Shown: positions 22,881 to 32,248 of the stretch, in pieces
How positions within the stretch are numbered: the stretch's first letter is position 1
Layout of the letters: each line of letters starts with the position of its first letter
Assembly (NCBI RefSeq): GCF_002775205.1
Contig: NC_036456.1
Coordinates: 24,379,968 to 24,443,967, forward strand
Source of the DNA: Xiphophorus maculatus
Taxonomy: Eukaryota > Chordata > Actinopteri > Cyprinodontiformes > Poeciliidae
Reading direction: 5' to 3'
Length of the DNA: 64,000 nt
Made by a program: the position numbers and the translations under genes
Notes under the pieces: generated by a model
Database searches by the model: none
What the model saw: only the letters and a program-made list of their open reading frames with translations
What the model was told of the DNA's origin: nothing

Positions 22881-24060
22881 CTCCATCCTGAGCTGCTGTA
22901 CTGGCAGAAAGGCGCTTTGTTCATCTCAGCTCTGGTTTTGTGTCAAACGTACCGCAGCTTCCTGCCAGAATGATCTCCAGGTTCAAAGTCATGAAACTCA
23001 AAGGAGGTCAAACACTTTGGTCCACTGGAGTCTGCAGGAATCAGTGGAAAGTCATCATCACTCCAACCTCTGGTGCAGTTTGCAGCTACAGGTAATATCA
23101 GATGAACAGCAGATCTGAAATTAAAGGTGCATTCCCAAACTTCATCAGTCCAAGGCCAACCAGACGGCAGGAAGAGATGACAGCTGCAAACATTGGCGGC
23201 CATTCACCATTTATATCAAATCAGTGGTTTATTTATTCCTCCAGTTTCCATGGTGACCATTAAATACTTTCCTCTGGTTCTGATGTCACTTCAGTAAAAG
23301 TCCATAAAGATCCAAAAACTTTATCTGATGCTCCATGATGAAAGTCGTTCATTCACGTTGATCCAGAAACTGATGGACTTTGTCCTCAACACTGCTGAGC
23401 TCCATTGAACCAGCATTATATGGGTTACAGTTGTTACTGCGCCCTCTGGTGGTGACACGTAAACACAACAACATAATCAGAAATTGTTTCTAAATAAAAG
23501 AGACATATTAGCGAAGTTTTGATGAAAGATTTAAAAAAAAAACAGTTTTGATATTGAAATTGAGAAGTTCTGATATTTTTTTATTTGTAAATCATTTGGC
23601 TTCTTTTTGTTGTTGGATATTAATGTTTTTTTTTTAAGATGTTGAAGCTTCGTTGGATCAGAACCAACACTTTTCATACCCTGAGTGTCTCCTGATGAAC
23701 GCTGGAGACAGAGAGGGAAGAGACCAGAGCAAGAAACATTTTCATCTTAAAACATTTTTGCTTTCAGTTTTGTGTTTTTCCACGTTTTAGTTTGAGACAA
23801 GTTGAGAGAAGTTGTGGTTGTGCATAATGCAGCGGAAGTCAAAGGGCAAGTCTAAGCACATATTTCTGGCACAGTTCCCAGATGCATCAGCGAATGTGTT
23901 GACTGATCTTGTATCATATTAATATCCAGGAAAAAAATTCCCAGAGATTCTCAGGAGGATGTTTTCGACTCACTCAAAATGAAAAGCACTCATGGAGAGT
24001 TTTCTGGTTTCAAAAATGAGCGTTTTCTTTACTCATAAAAATAACAGAAATATTCTCCTA
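22881..24060. other. No gene recognised
   Basis: A minus-strand ORF at 22943-23203 (MAANVCSCHLFLPSGWPWTD) has no recognised domain and could belong to a repeat. The remainder is anonymous. Confidence 0.4.
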
Positions 24061-24063
24061 GTG

Positions 24064-24265
24064 GACTTCATACAAAAGTTAAAATATAAACATTAATTTT
24101 GTTTTGAAAACTGTTTCACTCCTTCACCAAACAATCAGATCAACCACAGCAGCTTGTTAATGACAGCAGGAGGCTGACTGACCAGGAGGAGAGTCTAGTC
24201 AAAGTAAATAAATAACAATAGATCTACCAACAGCATAACCTTGGACCTAAACAAGAAACGACAGA
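24064..24265 (+). repeat. Direct repeat of 41176-41345
   Basis: CATTAATTTTGTTTTGAAAA, CACAGCAGCTTGTTAAT and CAACAGCATAACCTTGGA are shared with 41176-41345 in the same orientation. Together with 25600-25790 it shows that a region like the one upstream of the 42-kb gene was duplicated here. Confidence 0.85.
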
Positions 24266-25500
24266 AACAAGCTCTGACACGTTTGAGTGATGCAACAACA
24301 GAAAGTCAGGATGCATCAGTTTCTTTATTTTGGTAAAGAAAAACATGCAGCTGATATTAAGTGGTATTTGTTGTCCAGAGAAAAACTCTGGTCCAGATAA
24401 GAAATGGCAGATTTTGGTCCGGCCAACAGAAATGTTTTATTTTAAAGGAAGCTGAGAAGAGCAAAGACTTCTGGATTTAACTCTGATTTTAAATCTTCTG
24501 ATGGCTCCAGTTTACAATCAGAATCTTTTATTTAGGAGTTTTCAGCAAAATGAAGATCAAATGGCTTCAGTGGAGGTTTTATAAATGGAAATGATTTATA
24601 TAAACCAAAGACTATCTCCATACTGGTTAAAATGATAAAGCAGAACCAGGACAAATGTCAGAACCAGCATTGAAATGTGTCACCATATCATACTATGTTT
24701 TAGGAATGTCAGCTTCCCTCCTATAGATCAGCACCAGCAGAGATAAAACAGCTTGTTTGTGGCTTTTCACGTTTATTAACTGAACATTGTTCCATGTTTT
24801 TTTCTTTATTAAAATATAATATTACAGCTTTTTATGATTATTTTGGCAAACTTCTTCAATCAGATCATTTATCCCCATAATCAGCACAAACTCAAACTCT
24901 GAACTCTGCAGACTCTTTACTGAATGAAACATTTTGGAAATTGATGAAAATGTTTTATTATTTTAATACCACATTGTAAAAATAATTTCAACAAATATTA
25001 TAAAAATCACTTAATTATTGGAAAAATCTGATATCAGAGAACAGGGATGTCAGAGATTCAGATTCAGCAGAAAATAATCGTCCACTTCACCTTTAGACGG
25101 TTTCTGGATGTTGTTAGTTGTTTACTACTAACATCCACTGAAGGTTTATTAATTCTGAGTCGCTGTGTTTAATCTCTGCCATCTGGTCTTTAATCATGTT
25201 CACCTTTGACCTTGTGTGGTCCATATCTGCAGGATTATCAATGTGTAAAATCTACTTTGACTGAAAATGTCTAGAATTGTGTAAACTGTATGAATTTTAC
25301 CAAATTTATTGATCGATGTGGAAAAAGTCTGTAGTTTTATTGATTATCATGAGTATAGTAAATGGTTTGTTGTTTAGAAAAGCTGTTCATAAAGTCAGTT
25401 TGAAGTAGATCAAGATATTCTGTCAAGTTAAAACATGTTGGTTAGGGTGGAGCCTGTTTGACAACCAGATTAGTCTTGTAAGACGATTCGTGTTGGAACC
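24266..25500. other. No gene seen
   Basis: AT-rich, short ORFs only. It corresponds to sequence absent between the two matching blocks upstream of the 42-kb gene. Confidence 0.45.
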
Positions 25501-25544
25501 TGCTGAGCCTGGAAAAAGGCATTGCAGAACCAAAGCATTACCAC

Positions 25545-25641
25545 TTTCAACGATAAGCAACAAGGAACAGCAGAGACAGTAGCAGTGTGGAGATCTGGAT
25601 CAGGAACACGGTTGGATTTTATGTTGTGATGGATTTTATTA
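25545..25641 (+). promoter_or_regulatory. Candidate leader (5' UTR) exon, gene downstream lost
   Basis: GATCTGGATCAGGAACACGG and GATGGATTTTATTA before a donor GTAAGT (25642) are duplicated at 41464-41512, about 0.5 kb upstream of the 42-kb Ig leader exon. Here, 150 bp downstream, homology ends in an L2-like LINE and no Ig exons follow. It looks like the 5' end of a deleted family member. Confidence 0.5.
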
Positions 25642-25796
25642 GTAAGTTTATAATAATTGTTTCTAGTTTTTCTCTTTTGACTTTAATACTTTGTGTAATA
25701 TGACAGAATATTAAAGTCATTGCAGGTTAAGGAACAAAAGCAACTAATTTATGTCATAAAATGTTTATGTTTGTTTGTAGTAAGTATGTGAAGTTA

Positions 25797-26945
25797 ATCA
25801 ATCAATCAATCAATCAATCAAATTTTATTTGTATAGCACATTTCAGCAGCAAGACATTTCAAAGTGCTTTACATCATTACAAATACAGAAACACAAAGCA
25901 ATATAGAATCAATAATCAAAACAAAGCATTAAGTCAAGTTCCATCCATAAATTTGTAATTGATTACATTTCAAATACAATTCTAAACAGGTGGGTTTTTA
26001 GTTGAGATTTAAAAGAAGTCAGTGTTTCAGCTGTTTTACAGTTTTCTGGAAGTTTGTTCCAAATTTGTGGTGCATAGATGCTGAAAGCTGCTTCTCCTTG
26101 TTTGGTTCTGGTTCTGGGGATGCAGAGCAGACCAGAACCGGAAGACCTGAGAGGTTCTGGAAGGTTGATACAACAACAGCAGATCTTTAATGTATTGTGG
26201 TGCTAAGCCGTTCAGTGATTTATAAACTAACAACAGTATTTTAAAGTCTATTCTTTGAGCTACAGGGAGCCAGTGGAGGGACTTTAAAACTGGTGTTATG
26301 TGCTCTATCTTCCTGGTTTTAGTCAGAACGCCAGCAGCAGCATTCTGGATCAGCTGCAGCTGTTTGATTGATTTGTTGGACAGACATGTGAAGACGCTGT
26401 TGCAATAATCAATACGACTGAAGATGAACGCATGGATGAGTTTCTCTAGATCTGGCTGAGACATTAGTCCTTTAATCCTGGAAATGTTCTTCAGGTGATA
26501 GAAGGCCGACTTTGTAACTGTCTTTATGTGGCTCTGGAGGTTCAGGTCAGAGTCCATCACTACTCCCAGGTTTCTGGCTGATCGCTGGTTTTCAGTTGTA
26601 ATAACTGAAGCTGTGCATTGACTCTAGATCTACAACTCTAGATCTATAACTCTAGATCGTTCCTCTTTAGGTCCAAAAATAATAACTTCAGTTTTGTTTC
26701 TGTTCAACTGGAGAAAGTTTTGGCACATCCACACATTTATCTGTTCTAAGCATCTGTTCAGTAATTGGATGGGCTCTGAGTCACCTGGTGACATCATAAT
26801 GTAGAGCTGTGTGTCATCTGCATAGTTATGGTAGCTAATATTATTTCCTGTTATAACCTGAGCTAGTGGGAGCATATAAATATTGAATAAAAGGGGTCCT
26901 GGGATTGAACCTTGGGGTACCCCACATGTGACCTTTGATGAAAAG
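25797..26945 (-). mobile_element. L2-like LINE, 5'-truncated
   Basis: An ATCA-repeat tail and TTTTATTTGTATAGCAC mark the 3' end. On the minus strand the reverse transcriptase has VTCGVPQGS, then [12 protein letters not shown] with the catalytic YADD. The C-terminal part follows in another frame (HIKTVTKSAFYHLKNISRIK, LHWLPVAQRIDFKILLLVYK). One frame break separates the two, so it is inactive. It interrupts homology to the upstream region of the 42-kb Ig gene. Confidence 0.88.
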
Positions 26946-27415
26946 CGGTTGGTTATCATTAGGAAGCTAGTTAATTGTTTAAACAGCTTTTTCAATAATT
27001 TGCTGATGGCCAAAGCATTCCAAAGGTCGGCCTGTGATTCTGCATTAGTGATTTGTGGTAGTGATTAGTAATGCAAGTCATGGCATTGTCAGTGGGTGTG
27101 GGTGTGGCCAACTTCTTTCTGATTTTTCGTTGACTGGGTGTGGACTTGTAGTTAAGTCCCCACAGTTCTGACATCCAGGTTCCTCCTTTTTGCCGTAGCA
27201 TTTGTGTTGTATCTCGTCAATCTCGTCGAAGTAACCATTCCTTCACCAGTCTTTGCATGTAACCTCTCTGATTAGGGTTACTTGAGTAGTAGCATTCCAA
27301 CAGATCCACATTTCCGTCTTGTTCCAGTAGCCCATTTGTCATCAAGGTGCTCTGGTTCCCCAACACCTGATGCAGGCCGGGCGACGACTGAGCATCTTAG
27401 AGCATCTATGAGGTA
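26946..27415 (-). other. Probable uncharacterised repeat
   Basis: Minus-strand ORF pieces such as MLRQKGGTWMSELWGLNYK are not recognised. The stretch lies directly 3' of the tRNA-like sequence on that strand, so it could be the body of a tRNA-headed retroelement. Confidence 0.3.
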
Positions 27416-27481
27416 GACTGGATTTGAACCCCCGCCCTCTCGGGTGATATACTGATGCCTTATCTATTGAGCTATCCAGTC
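27416..27481 (-). tRNA. tRNA-like sequence (pseudogene or SINE head)
   Basis: On the minus strand it reads GACTGGATAGCTCAATAGAT (A-box-like TAGCTCAATAG) and later GGGGGTTCAAATCC (B-box-like GGTTCAAATCC), ending TGGATTTGAACC's complement. The outer 7 bases GACTGGA and TCCAGTC pair perfectly. The 66-nt length is short, and the T-stem 3' side appears to be missing, with the acceptor strand following the T-loop directly. The anticodon stem is not convincing. A functional tRNA is unlikely. Confidence 0.45.
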
Positions 27482-27505
27482 AGCTATATAACTGACTGGA
27501 TAGCT
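27470..27505. repeat. Perfect 14-bp inverted repeat at the tRNA-like 5' end
   Basis: AGCTATCCAGTCAG (27470-27483) and CTGACTGGATAGCT (27492-27505) are exact reverse complements separated by 8 bases. The tRNA-like 5' end is thus mirrored. Confidence 0.85.
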
Positions 27506-27632
27506 ATATAAATATATATATGTGAGAGAGTATACAGTATAATGTTGGCAAAATAAGAAATTTTTAGAGTAATTCCACATGCACCTCTTGATCTGAATTT
27601 GTTTGCCATCAGAACAAACTGACTTGCTCCAG

Positions 27633-28399
27633 AGATCTCTTTCTTGTCCTTCTGGCTGGACTCTGATCAATAGTCGCTGCTTCAATATGTTCAAAAAAGC
27701 ATGACTTGGGCAAGAGCCGAGGTGATTTCCAATAACATTGTGCTCTTAATTTCTTTTGTTCTTTTCTGAGGAAATCCAGCTACTTCTAACTTTTGTGTCT
27801 GTAGAGAAACTGTCTGTCCATGGGGGCAAACCTTGCATCAGTTCAGGACTTGAACGAGTACAATCAGATTCAGATTATAATAACTGCAGCAGGTCACGGG
27901 GCCAAACAAGCATGGATTGGAGGCACTAATGCACAGGAGGTATTGTTGCCAGTACATTTTATTTGTTGTATATTTTGTGAAACATTGAATAAAATGTGTC
28001 ATCTGCTGTATGTTGTCTTCCAGGAGAGCATTTGGTTGTGGAGCGATGGAAGCCGTTTCAACTACACACACTGGTGTTCTGGACAGAATAATAATGATGG
28101 AGGCAACCAGCGCTGTTTACAGATAAACTATTCAGGTATAAGAAAATATCAACCCACTCTGTTTTATCGGTTGGTAAGATGACTCATGGGTAAAACTAAT
28201 TTACTGTGCATGTGAACATTTTAGTTGACCTGCATAAACATTTACTGAATTTACAGAAGGAGCTTATATTATTTTTCTTGTGGCAAAAGGGTTTTTATGA
28301 TGTGATGTGTGATTTCTTTTCTTGTTCCTAGGTGCAAAGTGCTGGGATGACCTGGGGTCTAATCACAATCTGCCTTCTGTCTGCGCCAAGAAACCCTGA
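27633..28399 (+). pseudogene. C-type lectin-like domain gene, frameshifted and lacking 5' exons
   Basis: Four consecutive exon-like blocks with AG/GT edges: 27633-27721 (CPSGWTLINSRCFNMFKK, then MTWARAE), 27805-27939 (NCLSMGANLASVQDLNEYNQ and AWIGGTNAQE), 28024-28135 (SIWLWSDGSRFNYTHWCSGQ, RCLQINYS) and 28332-28399 (KCWDDLGSNHNLPSVCAKKP, stop). They give a nearly complete CTLD of the fish nattectin/type II antifreeze-like kind, with WIGG, the paired cysteines and the final SVCAKK. The Ca-site loop reads QNN rather than EPN or QPD, and WND reads WDD. One base is missing at about 27700 between KK and MTW. No signal-peptide exon was found; upstream lie the tRNA-like sequence and LINE debris. Probably a pseudogene, unless the deletion is a sequence error. 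Confidence 0.75.
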
Positions 28400-29740
28400 A
28401 AACTGTGAGGTTCCCAAAGAGGCCAGATTTAAAACAGAACCAGTGGAGGGTCAGTGCTTTTTGTTTCTGTTTTCCTGCCTTTTTAACCTTCAGAAAATCC
28501 AAAGATATTTCTGCTTCTTTACTTCCTATAATTTCTCTCTTTAATGCAACCTAAGGAATGAAGCGACAAGCAAACAGCAGCTGGATTGTCTCTCTGTAAT
28601 AAGATCAGACTGAATGAGTCATAAGAAAGAATCATCTATGCAAAACTTTCTTCTATTCTTTGGCAAAGCAAAAATAAAACTTTTATGGTTTATTCTGTCT
28701 TTGTGTTGTTTTGTTTTCTGAAACATTTTCTGTTTCTGGAGAATCAGAATTTGTATCAATAGTTGGCTTATGTAATTATTAAAAATTACAACATTATTAA
28801 TGAGATTATTAATAATGTTCAACTTTCTTTAGTTGAATCAGGAATTATTAAGTCAAACTTGTCAATATCTCGTGAACAAATGAATAACCTGATCAGGTTT
28901 TCTGGGTCAATAGAACCCCAGCATGTTGTACTATTTTACCTTTGTATGGAAGCCCAGAAAGCCCAAATGAAAAAGATAAAATCATCTTATAACATGGGTA
29001 TCAAACTCATTTTCATTTAGGGCAATATCAAGATCATGAATGTCCTCAAAGTACTGACTGAATTGATAAAAGCATCAGTTTGCCTACAGACACGATGCAT
29101 ATTATTATCAACTTTTGCAGATGTGCCCAAAGCTGGATGGCAGAAAGACGATTCTTTGACCTGCCATCCATAGCTGCGCTGCTGCAGTATAAAGACTCTG
29201 TTAAAAAACTTTAACCGGGAAATGTGGGTATTATTAAATTAGTGCAGTGCGCCACAGCAAAGGGGAAAATGACGCAGACCAACCGTTGAAGAACAACTCA
29301 AAAAGACTCATATTCTTTTTCTTGTTCATCTATTGGCTATGCTAGATACAGACCCATTGTCATAGCAACTGACCGACAATAGCTTCATTAGTGTGTCAGA
29401 AATCAACACCAGAAAACGTGCAAACTATTCCCATACATGGAGTATTACATTTTCAGGCTTGATGTTTTATTTACGATTATTAATAAGTGGCTATCTGAAC
29501 ACAGCAGTGGTTGATTAGCCAATTTAAACACCTGCACTACTGATGAACTGTCAGAACTGCCTTTGTTGTTAACAGAACCGGATACACCAAATTCCTCAGG
29601 ACATCTACATGTTAAGGTTGTCAAAGTCAAGCTAGCATAACTAGCCTACTTCCTGCTCCCTTTTCTCTAAATTAAAACTTTTTCCTGACCTGTGAAATGT
29701 GACACTCTTTGACCTTTTTATCTAGTTGTTGTAGTGAGTC
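28400..29740. other. No gene seen
   Basis: Anonymous AT-rich DNA. CAGTATAAAGACTCTGTTAAA near 29188 resembles CTATAAAAGACTCTGG...TGTTAAAGG at 30124-30163, suggesting a small local repeat. Confidence 0.45.
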
Positions 29741-29749
29741 CCTTTTTCT

Positions 29750-30000
29750 TTATATGTCAGACGTACATGGGACTTTCAACATCAATGTGCGTTTGGATCC
29801 GGGACTTTCCCACCAACCATTCTCAGGTGGTGATAATGGTTCTCCACCCTGGTTCTCAGTGCAGGCACACCACAGGGCTGTGAGCTCAGTCTGGTTCTGT
29901 TTACACTGTTCACCCATGACTCTGCAGCCATCCACTTCTCTGACAGGGATCCAAAGTTTGCAGATGATACAGCTGCAGTGGGTCTGATTCGGCCCGGTCT
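29750..30000 (+). mobile_element. LINE reverse transcriptase fragment
   Basis: One frame reads VLSAGTPQGCELS (near 29855-29895) and KFADDTAAVGLI (near 29955-29990). These are the GxPQG and F/YADD blocks of a non-LTR reverse transcriptase, with compressed spacing. No tail or upstream domains were identified. Confidence 0.6.
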
Positions 30001-30097
30001 CTAGAGGCTGTCCAGTCTCTCTTATGCACGTTCAGATGTGGGAGCACACTTTGCTGATTGGCTGTGGAGCAGCAACCACATTGGACCAGCAGATGAT

Positions 30098-30285
30098 GAC
30101 CGTACCAATCAATATTGGCCCACCTATAAAAGACTCTGGCGCGATTCTGCCTCTGTTAAAGGGCTTTAACAGAGTTAGACTCTAACAGAGACTCTGTTAG
30201 AGTTTCTGTTGGAGGCGGACGCGCGTCTGCCTCCAACAGAAGCGTGTCTGCGTGTTAAAAGAAGACACGCAGACATTAGTAATTT
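30098..30285. repeat. Cluster of hairpins with CCAAT/TATA-like motifs
   Basis: ACCAATCAATATTGG, then CTATAAAAG (30123), are followed by three nested inverted repeats. GACTCTGTTAAAGGGCTTTA forms an AAAG/CTTT stem, TCTGTTGGAGGC pairs with GCCTCCAACAGA around GGACGCGCGTCT, and TGTCTGCGTG pairs with CACGCAGACA. It may be a MITE terminus or a structured promoter-like element. Confidence 0.5.
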
Positions 30286-31280
30286 GTAGAATTCACTCAC
30301 TCATATTTTCTCTAAACACGCAAACATTGGGTTTACCTGTGGATTTTTATTTTATTTATTTTATTTTCACCAGAGCAGGAGAAGAGGCAGGAAACATTTG
30401 CTTTTACAGTAAATGGGAAAATAAACTATAAAAAACAACCTTCAAGTTTTGGAAATTGAATTTCTTTTCCTGCGTACGAAACATCACCTCAGTGCAGTAA
30501 TGGCGCATGAATTTAACCTTTTTTTTTTCTTTTGAAATATTTTTATTGTTACTTGGGACATTTTTAAAACATGGCGTTGTACAGTTATACAGACATTGTT
30601 CACTTTTCTTTTAATACATACAATTTCTCAATTAAATTAAATTAAAAGAAGATAAAAACAAGGATATTAAAACAAAATCTCTGTATATTAAAAGCTGAGC
30701 AGGACCGGAGTGACTCCTTACAAGGTTCGGATCCGTCCGGTTCTTCCGAACAGCGCTGGTTCTCAGAGAGGATCCCCGCCCTGAAGCTCCTTCCCTCCTG
30801 CCTCACCCGGAGAGCCAGGCCGCCGCTGCTGGGTCCTCCGTCCGTGGAGCTCCGGCTCCTTCGTCCAATGGATTTAACTATTATCGGATGTTTGGTTTGA
30901 CAAACAGTCGCCGCTACAATGACGATGATGATCTGAACGCATTTAACTTATCTGACGACGTTCCTGTGTTTATTTACTAGGTTGTTATTCTAACTCCTGG
31001 TCCTTAAAGTTTCTGTCCTGTTATGTAGCAGATTGTCTCAATAAATGACCGAAAATTAAATAAAACAGGTTTATGCTGCTCACATGATCGGATGTGGACG
31101 CACCGTCTGCTAAACACTGATGTCGACTGGCAAAAACAGGGAACTAAATTTCCAGGTGTACGTGGGTTTCTGACAGAGGCGAACTGTTGTTGTTGTTGAG
31201 GCTACTAAAGACATGGTTGCTGCAGTCAGCCAGCCAGCCAGGTACGAGTATTACATGAGCAGGTGGCGTTGGCCTCACAT
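30286..31280. other. No gene recognised; includes a CpG-rich patch
   Basis: 30690-30890 is much richer in CpG than the surroundings (GGATCCGTCCGG, CCGCCGCTGCTGG, GCTCCGGCTCC). It has no ORF that I recognise. Confidence 0.4.
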
Positions 31281-31281
31281 G

Positions 31282-31430
31282 CCTATTGGACCAATAGATG
31301 TTCTTTACACAGAATGCCATCATTTGCGTTCTGTGCAGACTAGAGAATGCAAATGATTGGATTCTGTGTAAAGATTGCCTATTGGATGGCATTCTGTGTA
31401 GTAAACGCCTATTGGTTCGTGAGCCAATAG
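31282..31430 (+). promoter_or_regulatory. CCAAT/octamer cluster upstream of the 32-kb Ig gene
   Basis: Six CCAAT or ATTGG boxes occur in about 150 bp (31285, 31291, 31356, 31381, 31411, 31424). A perfect octamer ATGCAAAT lies at 31347-31354, 1 bp before ATTGG. The word ACACAGAATGCC recurs in direct and inverted form. Octamer plus CCAAT is typical of lymphoid Ig and of histone promoters. Here the function is inferred from position, about 0.9 kb upstream of the leader exon. Confidence 0.4.
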
Positions 31431-31499
31431 GAGATCATTACACAGAATGCCCAGACAAAGGTGTGCAGGACCAGTAGATAAAGTCTCCGCCTGTCAGTT

Positions 31500-31586
31500 C
31501 AGTTCATTACTTCGGCCAGCCGACTGGTCGTGTGAGCGGAGCAGCAGCGGACCTCAGTGCAGGCGGTGCATTCACAGCCGATCAGG
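31500..31586 (+). promoter_or_regulatory. Candidate GC-rich 5' UTR exon of the 32-kb Ig gene
   Basis: A GC-rich stretch (GGCCAGCCGACTGG, GGAGCAGCAGCGGACC) without ATG ends CCGATCAG before a good donor GTGAGC (31587). The next suitable acceptor is CTCTCTCAG just before the leader ATG at 32249. Confidence 0.4.
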
Positions 31587-31712
31587 TGAGCATCATAATG
31601 TTTACAGTTAATATGTTGTAAAATAAAAGTATAGATTTTCAGCAGTGCAGAAAAACTAATAGAAACTAAGTACAGAAAAAAAAACGTGTCTGAGTAAAGA
31701 CCAGATATTTTA

Positions 31713-31767
31713 GTTGTTCCTGATGTTCTGCTGCCTCCTCTCCTCTTCCTCTCTCAGGATGAAGATG
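31713..31767 (+). pseudogene. Truncated duplicate of the Ig leader exon
   Basis: GTTCCTGATGTTCTGCTGCC, the pyrimidine tract, CTCTCTCAG and GATGAAGATG match the start of all leader exons, then homology stops (TCTCATTAG). It would encode only MKMSH. It lies 480 bp upstream of the intact leader. Confidence 0.85.
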
Positions 31768-32248
31768 TCTCATTAGTTTAGTTTAGTAAAATGATTCATA
31801 TTAAATTTAATCCTAGAGATTAGTCTTTAGGATTAAATATTTTTGTCTCTTTGTGTTTCGACCAACTGGATATTTGCTGAGAATCACACAAACACAAATG
31901 CAGCACAGCAGATTTCCTTATAGAGGAATGATTCTCTTCACAGCTTCAGCTTTATTTTCTTTGTGGTTCATTTGCAATGTTGTTATTTAAAATACATTTT
32001 ATTGTCACATTTTATTTGAAAAGTGTGAAAAATATGTGAAAAACTTAGAAAAAACTCAACAAACTATTACCAGATTTCACTCTCTGGTGTTTTCTCCTCA
32101 GGAATTATAACAGAATAATTTCACTCCTTTTACAACATTGTTTTTCTTTTCCTAACCAGAAGTCCAGTTATTTTAAGGAACAACTGGACTCTTGGACTTG
32201 ATGATGTTCCTGATGTTCTGCTGCCTCTCCTCCTCTTCCTCTCTCAGG

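Noticed and set aside
22943..23203. 86-aa minus-strand ORF MAANVCSCHLF
   Set aside because: No domain recognised; an isolated frame that could belong to a repeat.
27416..27481. Functional tRNA gene
   Set aside because: The T-stem 3' side is missing, the D stem is weak and no clear anticodon stem forms.
30690..30890. CpG island with a coding exon
   Set aside because: GC- and CpG-rich, but no recognisable protein in any frame and no consistent splice sites.
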